Shown here: one piece after another, positions 1 through 12,184 of the stretch
Position numbering within the stretch: the first letter of the stretch is position 1
How the letters are laid out: every line of letters begins with the position of its first letter
Assembly: GCF_019393635.1 (NCBI RefSeq)
Contig: NC_057864.1
Span: 88,922,382 to 88,986,381 of the forward strand
Reading direction: 5' to 3'
Length of the DNA stretch: 64,000 nucleotides
Source of the DNA: Dromiciops gliroides
Lineage: Eukaryota > Chordata > Mammalia > Microbiotheria > Microbiotheriidae
Program-made: the position numbers and the translations under genes
Notes under the pieces: generated by a model
What the model was told of the DNA's origin: nothing
The model's database searches: none
The model's input: the letters and a program-made list of their open reading frames with translations, nothing else

Positions 1-2236
1 GGCAACAAGAGCAATTGGTTTTGGCAGAAGCAAACATGGTTGATTGTGGAATCAGCATAGTATGAAATTTCAGAGGAGGTATGAACTTTGAGTAAAGTAA
101 ATGTACAAAGCCAAAGTAAAATGTAGCATACTTCATTAGCATTTCTCCAAAGTACAATTTGTTCTGATAGGGTTTAAGTATTAGTCTTCTCAGAAGATTC
201 TATCAGTAGTTATAAGTTGTTATGGACTTATTTTTTGTTTATTTTTGTCAAATGGAAGTGTCCTGCATTTATTTCTTTTTGTATGTAGGAATAAATTACT
301 TGCTCCATATCTGATTCCTCTTGTCTTTTGCAATTTTTTTCCCTTCTTTCATTTCTCCTTTCTGGCAAGGACTTAGACATTAACCAAAGAGTAAATTATC
401 CCCTGGGGCATGGGTAAGGGGACTTAATAAGTCAAAGAGTGGGAGAACAGGGAGCTTAACCCCTGTCCTTAGAGGCAGCCTCTATAGACCTGAACCCTCT
501 CCAAACTGCACATTTGCTGAATGGAACAGGGAGTGAGTGATGCAGTACTGCAACCCCTGTGAACCCAGTAGCAGTTCTTCAAGGTGAGAAAAGAAAGAAA
601 GAAATCATGGTGATTTACTGTTTTAGAAGACTATGCCTCATTGTTCCAAGAAACTGATTTGCTGGTTACTGCTGCATGCCCTATGAAATCCTTTTCAACA
701 AGGTGTTACAAAGGCAACATTTCCAGTTGTGATCATGGGTGCAGTTTCTCACAATTCAGAGTGCTATGTTCCCATCTCTAGCATACGGAAATTAATTTCT
801 ATTACAAGTAATAGAAGTTTTTTTTTTAAGTTTAAAAAATATGATGGAAAAGAGGTGTTGAATTTTTTTTACAATCCAACAGTAAGATGTCCTTCACATT
901 CCTCAATTGATCTCATGGGATTATAGGGCTTTGGCCATTAGACATAAGCAAATGACACCACATAGGGTGTTTTTTAGTGATTGGCTGGGAGGATCAGTCA
1001 TGCCTCTTGAGCCTATATAAAAGGGCAAACTGACTCCTGTCAAGTCAGTGAACTCTGGAAGTTGAGAAGTAAACCAGCTATGGAGAGAGAACTTAACTCC
1101 CAAGAGGGTTCTTTGTCCTTTCCCATAATTTTTAAAAATAGAATGTTATATGGAAAGGAAGTTTTTCTCTTCTATTTTGGGACCCCAGGCCCAACACTGA
1201 CAATGGCATCTTTTTTGTGGCCTAAAAAGGGAATTTAAGGACATTGTTTCCTGAACCCCCAATATTATACAGAGGATCAAGAATTATAGAGTTCTAGGGA
1301 GTATAGGAAGCATTAGAATTGATCAGGCTAGTGAGAAGAGTGGAGTGTCTGGTGATTAAAGCTAAGATTATGCTTGTATATGGCAGGTACCAGGTATCTT
1401 GCTGTTGCCACAGTAAGGCTTTTCCCAGAAAATGACAGAGTAGTAAATTAAACTTGCATTTTAGTGGAGACAGAAGTTAGAGGCAGTGGTAATTATAGAC
1501 ATGCAGAGAAACATCAATCGGTGGGTATTCCATGACCAACATCAATGAAAGCAATTTGAGGATATCAACAGTCCTTCAGCACTAGAGGGTTGAGTTGCCC
1601 CTACTTGCAGTACCTTAGTTTTATGTATTCTCTATGTATGTACTGTTCTACTTGTGAACTCTATTCACTCTTCCCCACTGACACTGGGTCTCTTTGTTGG
1701 TGTGCCCCAGGTTTAATGGGGAAGTTGTTGTTTCTGAATATATTATTCCAGTAAATGCTTTTCCCTTAAGTTAATTGTGTCCTATGGCTGACTATTGAAA
1801 GTAAACTCATTGATGGGAACCACGGTTTTAGAAGTATAGACCCATAGAGATCCTTGAACCTAGGGTAGATATCCCTTGATGAAAGAAATGATTAATTCCC
1901 AAATAAACACTGAAGATGTACATTCTCATTGCCTAAAGGACAGATGTTATTTCATCACAAGGAAAAAAAAGGATGAGTCAAAAATGCAGAAGAATTCATA
2001 AACAGTTACAGAAAACACATAAGGAGCTCAAATTACATTCCCCCCCTTACTCCAAAATGGATCCCTTTGACATTCTGTTGAGTTCATTTTCCCCTAACCT
2101 TTCACAGTCTACCCAAGAATTATAGTTTGACTGTGTTTTAGAATCTTCTCGGGGGCTATTGAATAAACAATCTTCTTCCTAGTGAACCTACATTATCCAA
2201 AAAAACCCAACAAAAACCCTCACTAACTTTGCTCTT
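1..2236. other. Unassigned, mostly non-repetitive sequence
   Basis: No repeat family, exon or RNA gene was recognised apart from the promoter-like core listed separately near 1 kb. The open frames here (for example 729-926) are short, with no known domain, and look like chance frames. Confidence 0.5.
978..1025 (+). promoter_or_regulatory. TATA/CCAAT-like core promoter motif, possibly from an LTR
   Basis: A TATATAAAAG box at 1014-1023 lies about 30 bp downstream of an inverted CCAAT box (ATTGG at 980-984). This spacing is seen in class II core promoters and in retroviral U3 regions. No LTR ends, target duplication or downstream exon could be defined, so the element behind it is unknown. A chance TATA in AT-rich DNA is the alternative. 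Confidence 0.3.
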
Positions 2237-2253
2237 GAAAGAGTATGGGAGGG

Positions 2254-2407
2254 GGGCAGCTAGATGGTGCAGTGGATAGAGCACCGGCCCTGGAGTCAGG
2301 AGTACCTGAGTTCAAATCCGGCCTCAGACACTTAACACTTACTAGCTGTGTGACCCTGGGCAAGTCGCTTAACCCCAATTGCCTCACTAAAAAAAAAAAA
2401 AAAAAAA
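2254..2407 (+). mobile_element. WSINE1-type SINE, full length
   Basis: tRNA-derived, L1-mobilised type SINE in sense orientation. The tRNA-like head begins GGGGGCAGCTAGATGG, the B-box-like GTTCAAATCC lies near 2310, and the 3' end is a long A run. It is flanked by a 17-bp target-site duplication (GAAAGAGTATGGGAGGG at 2237-2253 and 2408-2424), which fixes both ends and shows it arrived by retrotransposition. A 66-codon frame through it is repeat-derived. Confidence 0.9.
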
Positions 2408-2431
2408 GAAAGAGTATGGGAGGGAAGAAAA

Positions 2432-2695
2432 AATCATTTGTATAGTGCCTACTATATGCTAGGCATTTTGCTAAGTGCTTTACTAATATTATTTCATCTA
2501 ATCCTCACAACAACCCTGAGAGATAGGTGCTATTATTATCCCCATTTGATGTTGAGGACACTGAGGCAGACAGAGGTTAAGTGACTTGCCTAGAGTCACA
2601 TGGGTAGTAAATGTCTGAGACTGAATTGAACTCAGGTCTTCCGGACTCCAGGGTCAGCACTCTATCCATTTCAATACCTAACTGCCTCAGAAGGA
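2432..2695 (-). mobile_element. MIR/Ther-1 CORE SINE, antisense
   Basis: Carries the antisense MIR signature: a shared-core segment (AGGCATTTTGCTAAGTGC), a TATTATTATCCCCATTT stretch, GAGGTTAAGTGACTTGCC, and a tRNA-like end (AACTCAGGTCTTC). It has diverged and shows no target duplication, as expected for an ancient mammalian SINE. Confidence 0.75.
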
Positions 2696-3299
2696 ACTAT
2701 GTTGGCAACCTTCTTTCTCCAAGAAGCATGCTCTATCAGGAGGCCTCATTCTCTCTGTAGAAGTTTGGATCATTGAACTTTCAAACTGGGGAACTCTTGA
2801 ATTTGGAATTACTCATTGGGTGCTGCTCAAAAATTTCCCCTCTTTAGTTCAAAGGCTAGATTCCAAACTCGTGCTTTCCAGGAAACTAAACATTTTAATC
2901 ATCTGCATGATTGTGGTTTCATGAATATTTCCATGAACTTCTCCCTGTGCTTCTGGGATGCCTTCCTGCCTCTGATTGGAGAGGGTATAGCATGGACATT
3001 GGAGAGCCCTTCCCAGACTCTCCATTTAGGGAGGGGGCCCAGGGCAGTCACCTCATCATTATCCACCTGTCTGCTATCCTGGACTTCATAATTGTCTCCA
3101 AAACCTCATCTTTTTGCAAGATTGAATCGACTCTGAAACTCACACCTCAGTACATGTTGCCCCTTGGGCCCCTACATGCTTCTGATTGGAGAGGATCCTC
3201 CATTGGAGAGGGCCCAGGGCACCATCCAATTTCAAGACTTCCACATACCTCTTTCTTTCTCCTTTCTCCACTTCAGCCTCTTTTTATGTGCTGTATTCC

Positions 3300-3415
3300 T
3301 CTATTAGGTTGCGGGTTCCTTGAGGACAAGGACTATCTTTCAACTTTGTATCCTGAGAGCTCAGTATAGTACCTGGCACATAGTAGGAACTTAACAAATG
3401 CTCACTGACTGACTG
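3300..3415 (+). mobile_element. L2 LINE 3' end, sense
   Basis: Matches the L2 3' terminus: GGTTCCTTGAGGACAAGGAC, then CCTGGCACATAGTAGG, then a TGACTGACTGA tail. Only the last 110 bp or so is present. Confidence 0.65.
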
Positions 3416-3799
3416 AATTAACTTTTTAGGCCAAGTATGGCCATGCTTGCCTTTTCTAAATGTTGCTGTGTGGAATCCATTAGTGTCCTAGTTGAACTGG
3501 TAAAGTCCATTTTCAAAATCTTTCCTTGAAAACAAACTTTTCCAAGTGCTTCTGCTACAAATTTTCATCACCTGTTCCTGTTGAGGGGAGGGAGAGGAAG
3601 AAATACCATCCCCTTATACCCTTGCCTTAGATATTTTTCTCTCAGTAAATCAAACTGGGGTGCTTTTGCATCACAATAGTCCATTTTCTCTATTCTTCGG
3701 AACCAGGGAGATTCAAGCTCCTTTTTAATTGATCCTTCCTAGTCTTCGCACTGAGTCACAACAAAATCTATGTCATAAAGGGGAAGGGAAAGAGAAAGG

Positions 3800-4035
3800 A
3801 GGCAGGTGGCACAATGGATAGAGTGCTGAAAGTCAGAAAGACCTGAGTTTAAATCCTGCTGCAGAAACATGATCTATGTGATCGTGGGCAAATCAGACAG
3901 CTAAAAGGCAGGCGATAATAGCACCTCCCTCACAGGGTTGTTTTGAGAACCAAATGAGAGAATATTTGTAAAAGTGTTTAGCATGTTGCCTGAAACAAAG
4001 TGGGTGCTGTATAAATGCTTGTTTCCTTCCCTTTC
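3800..4035 (+). mobile_element. MIR-like CORE SINE, sense
   Basis: A tRNA-like head (GGTGGCACAATGGATAGAG), GACCTGAGTTTAAATCCTG, a conserved core (CCTCCCTCACAGGGTTGTTT) and the L2-type 3' end (GGTGCTGTATAAATGCTTG) appear in order. The copy is old and diverged. Confidence 0.65.
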
Positions 4036-4493
4036 CCTTTTCAACAAAATCTGTGTGACAATTCTTAGATGTTCCCCAAATTAAATTTATAAAGCTTCCA
4101 CAGATTATGCATATCTTGATTCTTATAAGGGTCATATCAATGCAAAACAATTAGAAAAGAAAAATAGCTAGTGAAAGTTCAATAATTAATGACCAATAGG
4201 AAAAAAAATTAGATATAAGAAAAGAGGACAAAACTTCTTTGAGAAGGGTTGTCTATTCCTAGATAAGTTGTTTGCAAGGCATGTGGGTTTCTTTCAATAG
4301 AGGCTTGACATTTGGGGTCAATTAGAAGTTAACCCCACTTCATTAGGAGAGAAACGAATTTATTCTCTAATGGACCCCCTGCTGTAATAATACAATCCAA
4401 ATGGAGATGTCATAATAAAATGTTTCCAATAAATCTGGTGGCATACAGGACAATCAAAAGTTCCCCTTCCTCCAGGAAGGAGCTTAGATTCAC

Positions 4494-5385
4494 ACTGGTT
4501 GTTGTTCTTTGTTCTCAAAGAGGACCAAAATGTCAGTCAAGTTACAGTGTGTCCAACTGTGGATGATCAGACAAATTATGAGCTCAGAATGCTCATTCAC
4601 AGGTTGGGCACAAATAATCCATGTGAATATTTGGGGTGGATTATCTAAATTTGTACCTCTCAAATTTCTTTTGAGGTACTTCAGTTTGGCTTTGTTCATA
4701 GAACACAGCACCTTCTTTGATGAGGGCACACCATGCTGGGCGTTCCTGTGCCAGTGTCTCCCATGGCATGCAATAGATTCCAAAGTTCTTAAGAGAAACC
4801 ATGACAATGTCCTTGTATCAGTTCTTCTGACCACCATGTGAGCCCTTGCCTTGTGTAAGTTCTTCATATAATAGTCTTTTAGGCAAGTATACGTTTGGCA
4901 TTCTAACAATGTGGTCAACCCATCAAAGTTGCCCTCTCTGCAGTAAAGTTTGAATACTTGGCAGTTTAGTTTGAGAAAGAACCTCGGTGATTGGTACCTT
5001 ATCCTGCCAGGTGATCTTTAGAATCTTAAGACAATTTAAATGGAAGTGATTCAGTTTCCTGGCACTACTATGCTGTCCAGGTTTCACAGGCAAACAACAA
5101 TGAGGTGAGCACAATGGCTTTCTAGATCTTCAGTCTGGTAGTCAGTATTACTCTTCTCTCCCATGCTTTCCTTCAGAACCTCCCAAACAGAGCTAGCTCT
5201 GGCAATGCCTGCATCAGCCTCATTGTCAATGTGTACATTCCCAGAAGGTATACTGCTAAGGTAAGTGATCTTATCTACAGTACTCAAAACTTCTCCATTT
5301 GCTACATATGGATGGTGTGGTGCTGTCTGGTGAAGCATCTGTGTTTTCCTGTTTGTTAGGCCAAAATTAGCACAAGAATTAATCT
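4494..5385 (-). mobile_element. RTE-clade LINE, 5'-truncated, with reverse-transcriptase C-terminal remnant
   Basis: The minus strand ends in the (CAA)n-type tail typical of RTE (GTTGTTGTTCTTTG on plus near 4499). Upstream, minus-strand frames at 4490-4918, 4923-5114 and 5084-5338 encode pieces of an RTE-type ORF C-terminus: a VDKITYLSS block followed by GNVHIDNEADAGIARAS, then LNHFHLNCLKILKITWQDKV and LPSIQTLLQRGQL, then a KRN-rich tail. The pieces lie in different frames, so the copy is dead. Only the last 0.9 kb of a roughly 3-kb LINE is present. Relatives of this LINE supply the tails of the SINEs at 16745 and 40500. Confidence 0.8.
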
Positions 5386-5995
5386 ACTTACATTGTCCAC
5401 GAACTACCCTTTAGGCCAGAGGGGAGAAAGAAAAGGGAAAAGAGGTGGGGAGAGAACACTCATCCACTTTCAGATTTTATAGATCATCAATAGGGGAACT
5501 CAGCTGATAAAAGTTAACTAATTATGTTCAATTCTGTGTCTTCTTGGCAAAGCACCCCAGTAGATTTGCCTACACTTCCCTTAGAAGTGCTTTTTAGAGA
5601 CCTACAAACAAATGGCCACATTTCATAATCTCATTAGATTGGTGGAGGGGAGGGGAATTCATCAAATTGATTAAGGATTTATCTGATCAGCCCTGCCTTC
5701 CCAGGATTAAAAAAAAAAATGAGCAAACCAACTATACTGAATTGTTATAGAAAAATGACTATTTCAAACTCAGTCATAATAAAGTATAAAAATTTACAAG
5801 GTAAATAAATTTAGGCATTTTTTTTTATTTTGGTTTGAAACAGCAGACATTTGAAATAAAAAACAAGCATTCCCTGTAAATATACTTCCCAGAAGTACAA
5901 ATTACTTTCCCTGAAAAGTGTTAAGCAAAACGACCTGATAGAATAATTATCACTGATGGCATGAGCTAATTTCTCTTTTTTGTAGAATGAATTGC
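5386..5995. other. Unassigned sequence
   Basis: AT-rich DNA with short A and T runs. No repeat family or exon recognised. Confidence 0.45.
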
Positions 5996-5999
5996 TAAC

Positions 6000-6250
6000 A
6001 GAAAGGAGAGACAATATAGTATATAGATAAAAGATTGGCATTGGAGTCAGTAAGACCTGGGTTCTGATTCTTTCTCTGGCACAAACTGACTGACTCTGGA
6101 CAGTCATTTAACTTCTCAGTTCTCCTCAGATATTCTGTTAAGACTATAAATGGCAAAATAATTGCTGATCTGTATTGGTAGAAGAATTCACCGTACAGGG
6201 AACTCCCTGCACCAGTGAAATCATAGCTCCAGACAAATAAACAAAAATAA
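6000..6250 (+). mobile_element. Marsupial tRNA-headed SINE, old copy, sense
   Basis: A diverged tRNA-like head near 6005-6070 (GGAGTCAGTAAGACCTGGG), then a CTCAGT/CAGTCATTTAACTTCTC block. The distal part (GCTGATCTGTATTGGTAGAA, then GGGAACTCCCTGCACC) also occurs in the copy at 7683. It ends in an A-rich stretch (AAATAAACAAAAATAAA). Confidence 0.6.
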
Positions 6251-6259
6251 AAGATGTGT

Positions 6260-7404
6260 ATTTTCATAGTATAGTACCAACATTTTCAACCAAGAGGAAG
6301 AATGGGCACAGGTAGGGAACAAACACAGAGATTACAGTTGTGGTCAGGGCACATGTATAAGACTTTGACACGGTACAGATGATGATTTCTTTGGGGTGCT
6401 ATTATGATGCTCCTGCCAGGCCTTCTCCTTACTGGTCTTAGATGGGCATGCAGTCACTGCCAAGTCTCTTCCAGATGTGTAGGTGTGGAATTTAATTTTT
6501 GCCCCCTTATCTTGAATGACTCTTGGTTGACATATTGCTGCTAGTTAGGGGGTAACTGCTAATTGTTCTTAGGTACATAATTTCTGTTTTGAGGAGGTTT
6601 GAGAAGTTGTGGAGAAAACATCTACTCAGGCATACTATTGCTCATGTGATCCACAAGAGCTTCATGGATGACTGTTGTTAGACTGGGCTTCACTGTGCAT
6701 GAAATTTTTGGGTTTTTATCTGTTTCCAGTTTGGGACTTTAGCTAGAGTCCTCAGTTGACGTGTTAACTCTTTTTCATAAGATGTCAAGAGGGGTCTGCC
6801 ATTGCTTTCTATCTCAATATCCCAAAGATTTTTATTTTACACTATTTTTTTAAAAAAGAAAAGCAAAAACTCTTAACACCAAATTATTAGACTTGGGGGA
6901 AAAACACTCAAGTGTTTTTTATTTCCTAAGGAATCTTTTTCTTTCCCTCAGCCATGGCTAGAATAGATGTTTTCTGTACAGAAGGAGATTCTTTGTCTCA
7001 GACATCTTTAGCATTGGAAAACAAAGCAGCTCCAGATAACTAGTGCTTTTAGAATGAATACTATTTTTTGGAACTGGATTTCAACGGCAGGTGGGTCTTT
7101 GACTTGGGTTTTGAAAATCCTTACAACTTCTTGCTTATTGTTATTTTTTATCACTAAACTATGACCAGTCAGTATTATTATAGGCTATCCTTCCAGAAAA
7201 ATGTCAAGTGCTCTCTACTTGTGTCCCTTTTCTCTTAATTTTTCAATACACAAATAGATTTGTTTACCCATGCACTTCCCATATTCATGCTCATTCCCTT
7301 TTCTTCCCCATGGACATGAGTGAGAGGGGAAAATGCATAGGACTAAAAGATAAGACCAGGGAAGGTCATTCATTGTTCCCTCTGCCTAGCAACACTCTTG
7401 GTCA
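6260..7404. other. Unassigned sequence
   Basis: No repeat family, exon or RNA gene recognised over about 1.1 kb. The open frame at 7208-7408 is short and has no recognised domain. Confidence 0.45.
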
Positions 7405-7478
7405 ATGATTTCTACCTCTACCTCTACCTTCACTCTTACCTCTACCTCTATTTCTAGTTCTATCTTTACCTAGAGATA
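7405..7478. repeat. (CTACCT)n degenerate hexamer repeat
   Basis: About eleven degenerate CTACCT/CTATTT-type hexamer units in tandem. The middle of the array is interrupted (TTCACTCTT). Confidence 0.75.
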
Positions 7479-7682
7479 AGCATATTTATAAAATTGCTAT
7501 GTTTGTTTCTATAGATAGCTCTCAATTGCTGGCTCCATGCTCCTTTCAGGCCTTGAGCTTTTATCCTATACCCTTATTGTTGTAGATAAGTAGATTTTAA
7601 TTTTTGGCCCAGTTTCTCATTTTTCATCTCTTTATGCAATTCCTCCTATGTTTCTCTAAATTTTTCCTTTTAATTATTTCTT

Positions 7683-7905
7683 GAGAGGAAGCATGGCAGA
7701 GTGGGTGGAAAGTTGGCTTGAAGCCAGGAAGATCCAACACGTACAGGCTATGTGACTGTGGACACATCATCTAACCTCTCACCACTTTGGACAACTCTCT
7801 AATACTATACATTTCAGAAGATGCTGACCTGGATCAGTGGAGGGAGTTTTCTTACCTGAAAGTTCAGTATACTAATGAAATCACCCAACCATAACCTATC
7901 CTAAT
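7683..7905 (+). mobile_element. Marsupial tRNA-headed SINE, same family as 6000-6250
   Basis: The head (GGCAGAGTGGGTGGAAAG), GAAGCCAGGAAGATCC, TATGTGACTGTGGACACATC, and then the distal segment with AGATGCTGACCTGGATCAGT and CAATGAAATC-like sequence follow the same order as the copy at 6000. Confidence 0.6.
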
Positions 7906-8694
7906 CACTCCTTATGGTGCAGGAATGAAGACAATTTTTAGCAAATGAGACAAGCAGAGCCAAAAAGAAGTCCAGAAATATATTATAAGGGAGGTGTTAG
8001 ATTAAACCTTATAACTCATCAGATATGATTTCTAGAAAAACCTTGCTTCCCAAGGCATGTATTCCCAAAGCATTTACTATATTGATCCATTCCAGTCACA
8101 TGGTTAGCACTGAGCCTTATTTCGCTGTAAGTCACATAGGGTAACATTTTGAACAGTCGTGTTCCATTTTGCCAAGAAGGAAGATAGCTTGAGTCAGCCA
8201 AACTTTTCAGGAAGTGCTCTTAAGAGGAATCTAGTGAGATGACAGGAGAGACAAATGTTAATAAAGCATCAACTTTCTCCCCTCCCTGAAAAAAAAAAAA
8301 AGGATTGGGGATGGGATAAATGTCAGGGTAAGATAGAAGAAGGGATGGGAGGATGTTCTAAGGAAAGTAAATTGAGATACAGTTTAGTCTCACTTGGTCA
8401 GGTGCGGAATATTGCAGAGGAGTACCAGAGGTCAAAATGCTGGGCACACAAATTGATCACTGGTATTAGCAGAGCTCACATTTTGAGCCCTGGTGGGAGT
8501 AGTTTCCTGTGTTTAATTTCTTCTTTTGGCTTCTAATTTTCAAATCTCCAACAACAGCACCACCCCCCCCCCAAAAAAAAAAAAAGATACCTTGAGCTGG
8601 TGCCTGGATTCATGTTGCAGTTTACTACCTCATGTCTGTCTGGATTTCCTTTGTTTTTGGCCCATGTTCTCTGGCTCTCCCTCATTGGAATTTT
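7906..8694. other. Unassigned sequence with A and C/A homopolymer runs
   Basis: Contains an A13 run at about 8289 and a C-run followed by an A-run at about 8564-8585, possibly decayed SINE tails. Nothing else recognised. The two overlapping frames at 8255-8771 run through these homopolymers and are not convincing genes. Confidence 0.4.
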
Positions 8695-8935
8695 TTTGGG
8701 AAGGTATTATAGAATATCAGAGTATAGAGGGACCTCAAATGTCATCTAGAACAATCCATACCTTACCCTGAATCTCACATATAATATCCTAAAAATTGAC
8801 AAGATGTCACCCAACCTTTACTTAGTACTCTTTCCCAAGTCCCTGTTCCCCATCAGGACAGAATCCCTGCTATGATCTAGCCCCTCAAAAGAGCTTCTCC
8901 TCAAATGATTGGCTAATGCCCTCTTAACCAACATG
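8695..8935 (-). mobile_element. L3/CR1-clade LINE 3' fragment, antisense
   Basis: Antisense order of the CR1/L3 3' end: an AGAGGGACCTCAAATGTCATC-like motif, a CATCCAACC-like motif, then AAGAGCTTCTCC-like sequence. Strongly diverged. Recognised by similarity to the better copies at 34850 and 54520. Confidence 0.5.
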
Positions 8936-9344
8936 TGATTTTCCTCTCATGGTTCCTTCTTTGATGACAACTAAGGTCAAAGGAAAAGGCATCAATTTGA
9001 GAATAAAATTCCTCTGGTAATAATTATATTATTTGCACTTGAATTGTCCATCTCTGGCCAAGCTGATATAGACACTACTATGCTAAATGACAATAATCCT
9101 AATAAACAACATTGACACATTTCTCATCAAGAGAGCAAAGCAGGGCTACATTATATGCTTCATCTGAAATCCAGTTGCATTTGACCTATTTCATGAAAAA
9201 TATGCTGGGGGACTTGAAACCTAGAGTTAAAGGTTTTAAATTACTTTTTTCAGTCTTCCAAAAGAACTTGTTTAATTCGCTGAGCTATGTATAAGTTGTG
9301 ACTTTAAGGGTGCAGGGTGTGTTCGGGATTCAAGCTTTTATTGG

Positions 9345-9440
9345 TCTGATCAGTCACATTCAGACACATTGTATGTTGACTCCAACATAATGATGTCATT
9401 TTGGTCTTCTTCAACAACAAAGGACAACTGACTCTAAGGG
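9345..9440 (+). mobile_element. RTE 3' tail fragment, sense
   Basis: Contains ATGATGTCATTTTGGTC then TTCTTCAACAACAAAGGACA, the terminal motif of the RTE-tailed SINEs in this window (compare 16990-17030). Only the tail is present. Confidence 0.5.
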
Positions 9441-9584
9441 AATGAGACTACTTTTCAAACAAATACACCAGAATTTAAGGGTTTTAATGAGTCTGGCTTC
9501 CTTTAAAGGAATCACTTGGAGAAGGTTATCACAATGCCACTGTTCCTGAAGATGTGTTTGGAATTTGACCTTTGAAATTGTCAA

Positions 9585-12180
9585 TCAACAAGCATTTATT
9601 AAAGATCTAATAAGTGGCAAGTGCTATGCTGAGTGCTAAGGATACAAAGAAAGGAAAAAAAAAAGAGGTCCCTGCTTTCAAGGAGCTCTCAGTCTGATAG
9701 AGGAAGTGTCATGCCAATGACTATGTACAAAAAAGACATATATAGGATAAATAGGAGATAATCACAGAGAGAAGGCACTAACATGAAAAAAGATTGGAAA
9801 TGTTTCTTATAGAATGTGGGACTTTAGATGAAACCTGAAGGCATTAAGGAAACTTAGGAGGTAGAGATGAGGAGGGAGAGAATTTCAAGTATGGTGAACA
9901 GCAAGCAAAAATGCTTTAATTTGGGAGATGGAGTGTCTAGAGCAAAGCTTCTTAAACTGTGGGTTTAGACCCCATATGGGGCCACATAACTGAACGTAGG
10001 GTCATGAAAAATTTGGCAATAAATATTTGATTTGTGTACCTATTTTATATACCTATATACCCAGGGTCATGTAAAAATTTCTTGGGCAAAAAGAGGTCAT
10101 GAGTGGAAAAAGTTTAAGAAGCTCTGGTCTAAAGCATGGAATGGCAAGGAGGCCAGAGAAACTGGATCATGAAGTAGGTAGGGGTGGGGGTGGGAGGAGA
10201 GAAAGGAGGTGTAAGTTATAATGAATGTTGGAAAGGATAGGAAGGAACCAGGTTATGGAGGGTTTTTTTTGTTTTTTGTTGTGGGGAAATGAGGTTAAGT
10301 GACTTGCCCAGGGTCACGCAGCTAGTAGGTGTCAAGTGTCTGAGGATGGAAGGATGGATTTGAACTCAGTTCCTCCTGAATCCAGGGCTGGCGCTTTATC
10401 CACTGAACCATGTAGCTGCCCCCCTATGGAGGGTTTTAAAAGACAAAGGTTTTTTTATTTGATCTTGGAAGCAGTTGGGAGCCACTGGAGTGTATTGAAT
10501 AATGGGGTGACATGGTTAGATGAATTTTAGAAAGATCACTGTGATAGTTTAGTGGAGGGTAGACTGGAGTAGGGAAAGACTTAAGACAGGGAGATCAAAC
10601 AACAGGTTATTTCAATAGTCCTGGGGGTGAGGTGATGAGGGCCTGCAACCAAGGTGGTTGCAAGAGAGAAAGGGGGAATATATGAGAGTTGTTACAAAGA
10701 TGAAAATGACAACTTATTAGATGTGGGAGAGGTGAGAAAATGAGGAGTCGATGCTAACACCTAGGCTGTGAGCCTGGGTGACTGGGAGGATATCCACAGT
10801 AATAGGGAATTTAGAAAAAGGGAAGGATTTAAAAGGGAAAGAGGATTCATTCAGTTTTTGAAATGTTGAGTTTAAGATGTCTATAAAACACCCAATTTGA
10901 AATGTCCAATAGACAGTTGAAGATGTGAGAGTAAAGGTAAGGAGAAAGCTTAGAACTAAACAAATAAATCTGAGAATCATCTACATAGAGATGACAGTTT
11001 AATGCCTGGGAACCAAAGAAATCACAACATTTAAAAATGTATAGAAGGCGGAGGGAAAAGGGCCAAGGATAGGGCCAGGGGGCTGAAGATTCATCCAAGG
11101 AGACTGAATAAATAGAAGAACTAGTGTGAAAACCTAGAGAGAATAGAGTGTCAAGGAAAAGAAGTGATTAACAGTATTTAAAGGCTGCAGAGAGGTCAAG
11201 AAGGATGAGGACTAATAAAAGGCCATTAGATGTAGCCATGGAAAAGATCACCAGTAACTTTGGAAAGAGCAGTTTCAGTTAAATAATGAGGTCAGAAACT
11301 ATTCTGCAGAAAATTAAGAAGGGAGTAAGAGGAAAGGAAGTGGACCCATCGATTGTAGATAGCCTTCTCAGGGAAGTTAGCCAGAAAAAGGAGAAGATAT
11401 ATAGAATGATAACTAGCAGGAATGGGTGGGTCGAATGAGGATTTTTTTTGAGGATGGGGAAGACATATACATGTTTATAGGTAATAGAGATGTAGGGAAG
11501 CAGCCTCTAGACAGGGAGAGATTGAAGATAAGTGAGAGTGGGGATGGTGGAGAAAGCAATCACTTGCTGTATGGCAGTGAGATCACGTGTGCATGTAGAG
11601 TAGTTGGCTTTGGCAAGGAGAAGCGCCATTTCTTTATGTGAAAATTTCTTCACATGAAGAAGGAGAAAGTGGCAGAAGGCATCTGGGATATATGAAACAA
11701 GGAGAAGGGAAGAATAGGGAGTTTAGTCAATGACCTCAATTTTTTTCAGTGACATGAAACAAGGTTCTCATATGAGAGAGTGGGAGGCAGAGCTATGGGA
11801 GATTTGAGAAAGAATGAGAGGGTTTAGAAAAGCCACTGTGGTCAATGGGATAATGAGTCAATTAGAGAGGTGTTATAGTAAGGACTCAGTTGAGATTATG
11901 CAACACAAATTTGTAATAGACTCAATCAGCATTGTTTCATCATTTTCTACAGCTTTATGCAATGATATATGAATAGGAGAAAAGGTTACAGTGGATGGTA
12001 GGAGTTATCCAGGGCTGAGGCTTGGCTAGGAAAGATCTTCATTAGGACAAGGGAGAACTGGTTCACCAAGGGGTCAACATGGGGAAGGAAGGAGAGTGAA
12101 GCTAGTGTAGGGCTAATGGCCTGGGAAAGAACTGAAGGGTGGAGGGATTGAAGATGATGATGAGGATGAAGATTAGATTT
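9585..12180 (-). mobile_element. L2 LINE, antisense, RT-containing 3' part
   Basis: Plus-strand reading starts with the antisense L2 3' end (CAACAAGCATTTATTAAAG, GTGCTGAGTGCTAAGGATAC) and runs without large gaps for 2.6 kb. On the minus strand, 10847-11098 encodes CHLYVDDSQIYLF, the [YF]xDD catalytic motif of reverse transcriptase (YVDD at about 10976-10987), followed by NCLLDISNW and LKLNISKTE, both characteristic of L2. The downstream frame (10717-10980) carries FPITVDILPVTQAHSLGV. Stops and frame shifts make it inactive. It continues beyond the MIR at 12185. A WSINE has landed in it at 10267. Confidence 0.85.
10267..10424 (-). mobile_element. WSINE1-type SINE inside the L2
   Basis: Antisense copy, poly-T side on the left. 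A 13-bp target duplication TATGGAGGGTTTT flanks it (10254-10266 and 10425-10437), and the L2 sequence joins up on either side. It belongs to the GGGGCAATGAGG variant. An extra GGATGGAA copy lies in the middle of the element. Confidence 0.9.
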
Positions 12181-12184
12181 TGGA

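Noticed and set aside
2911..3369. 152-codon open frame on plus
   Set aside because: It overlaps another frame on the same strand, shows no domain and ends in an L2 3' tail.
7405..7478. CRISPR-like array
   Set aside because: The hexamer repeat has no spacers, and the host is a vertebrate.
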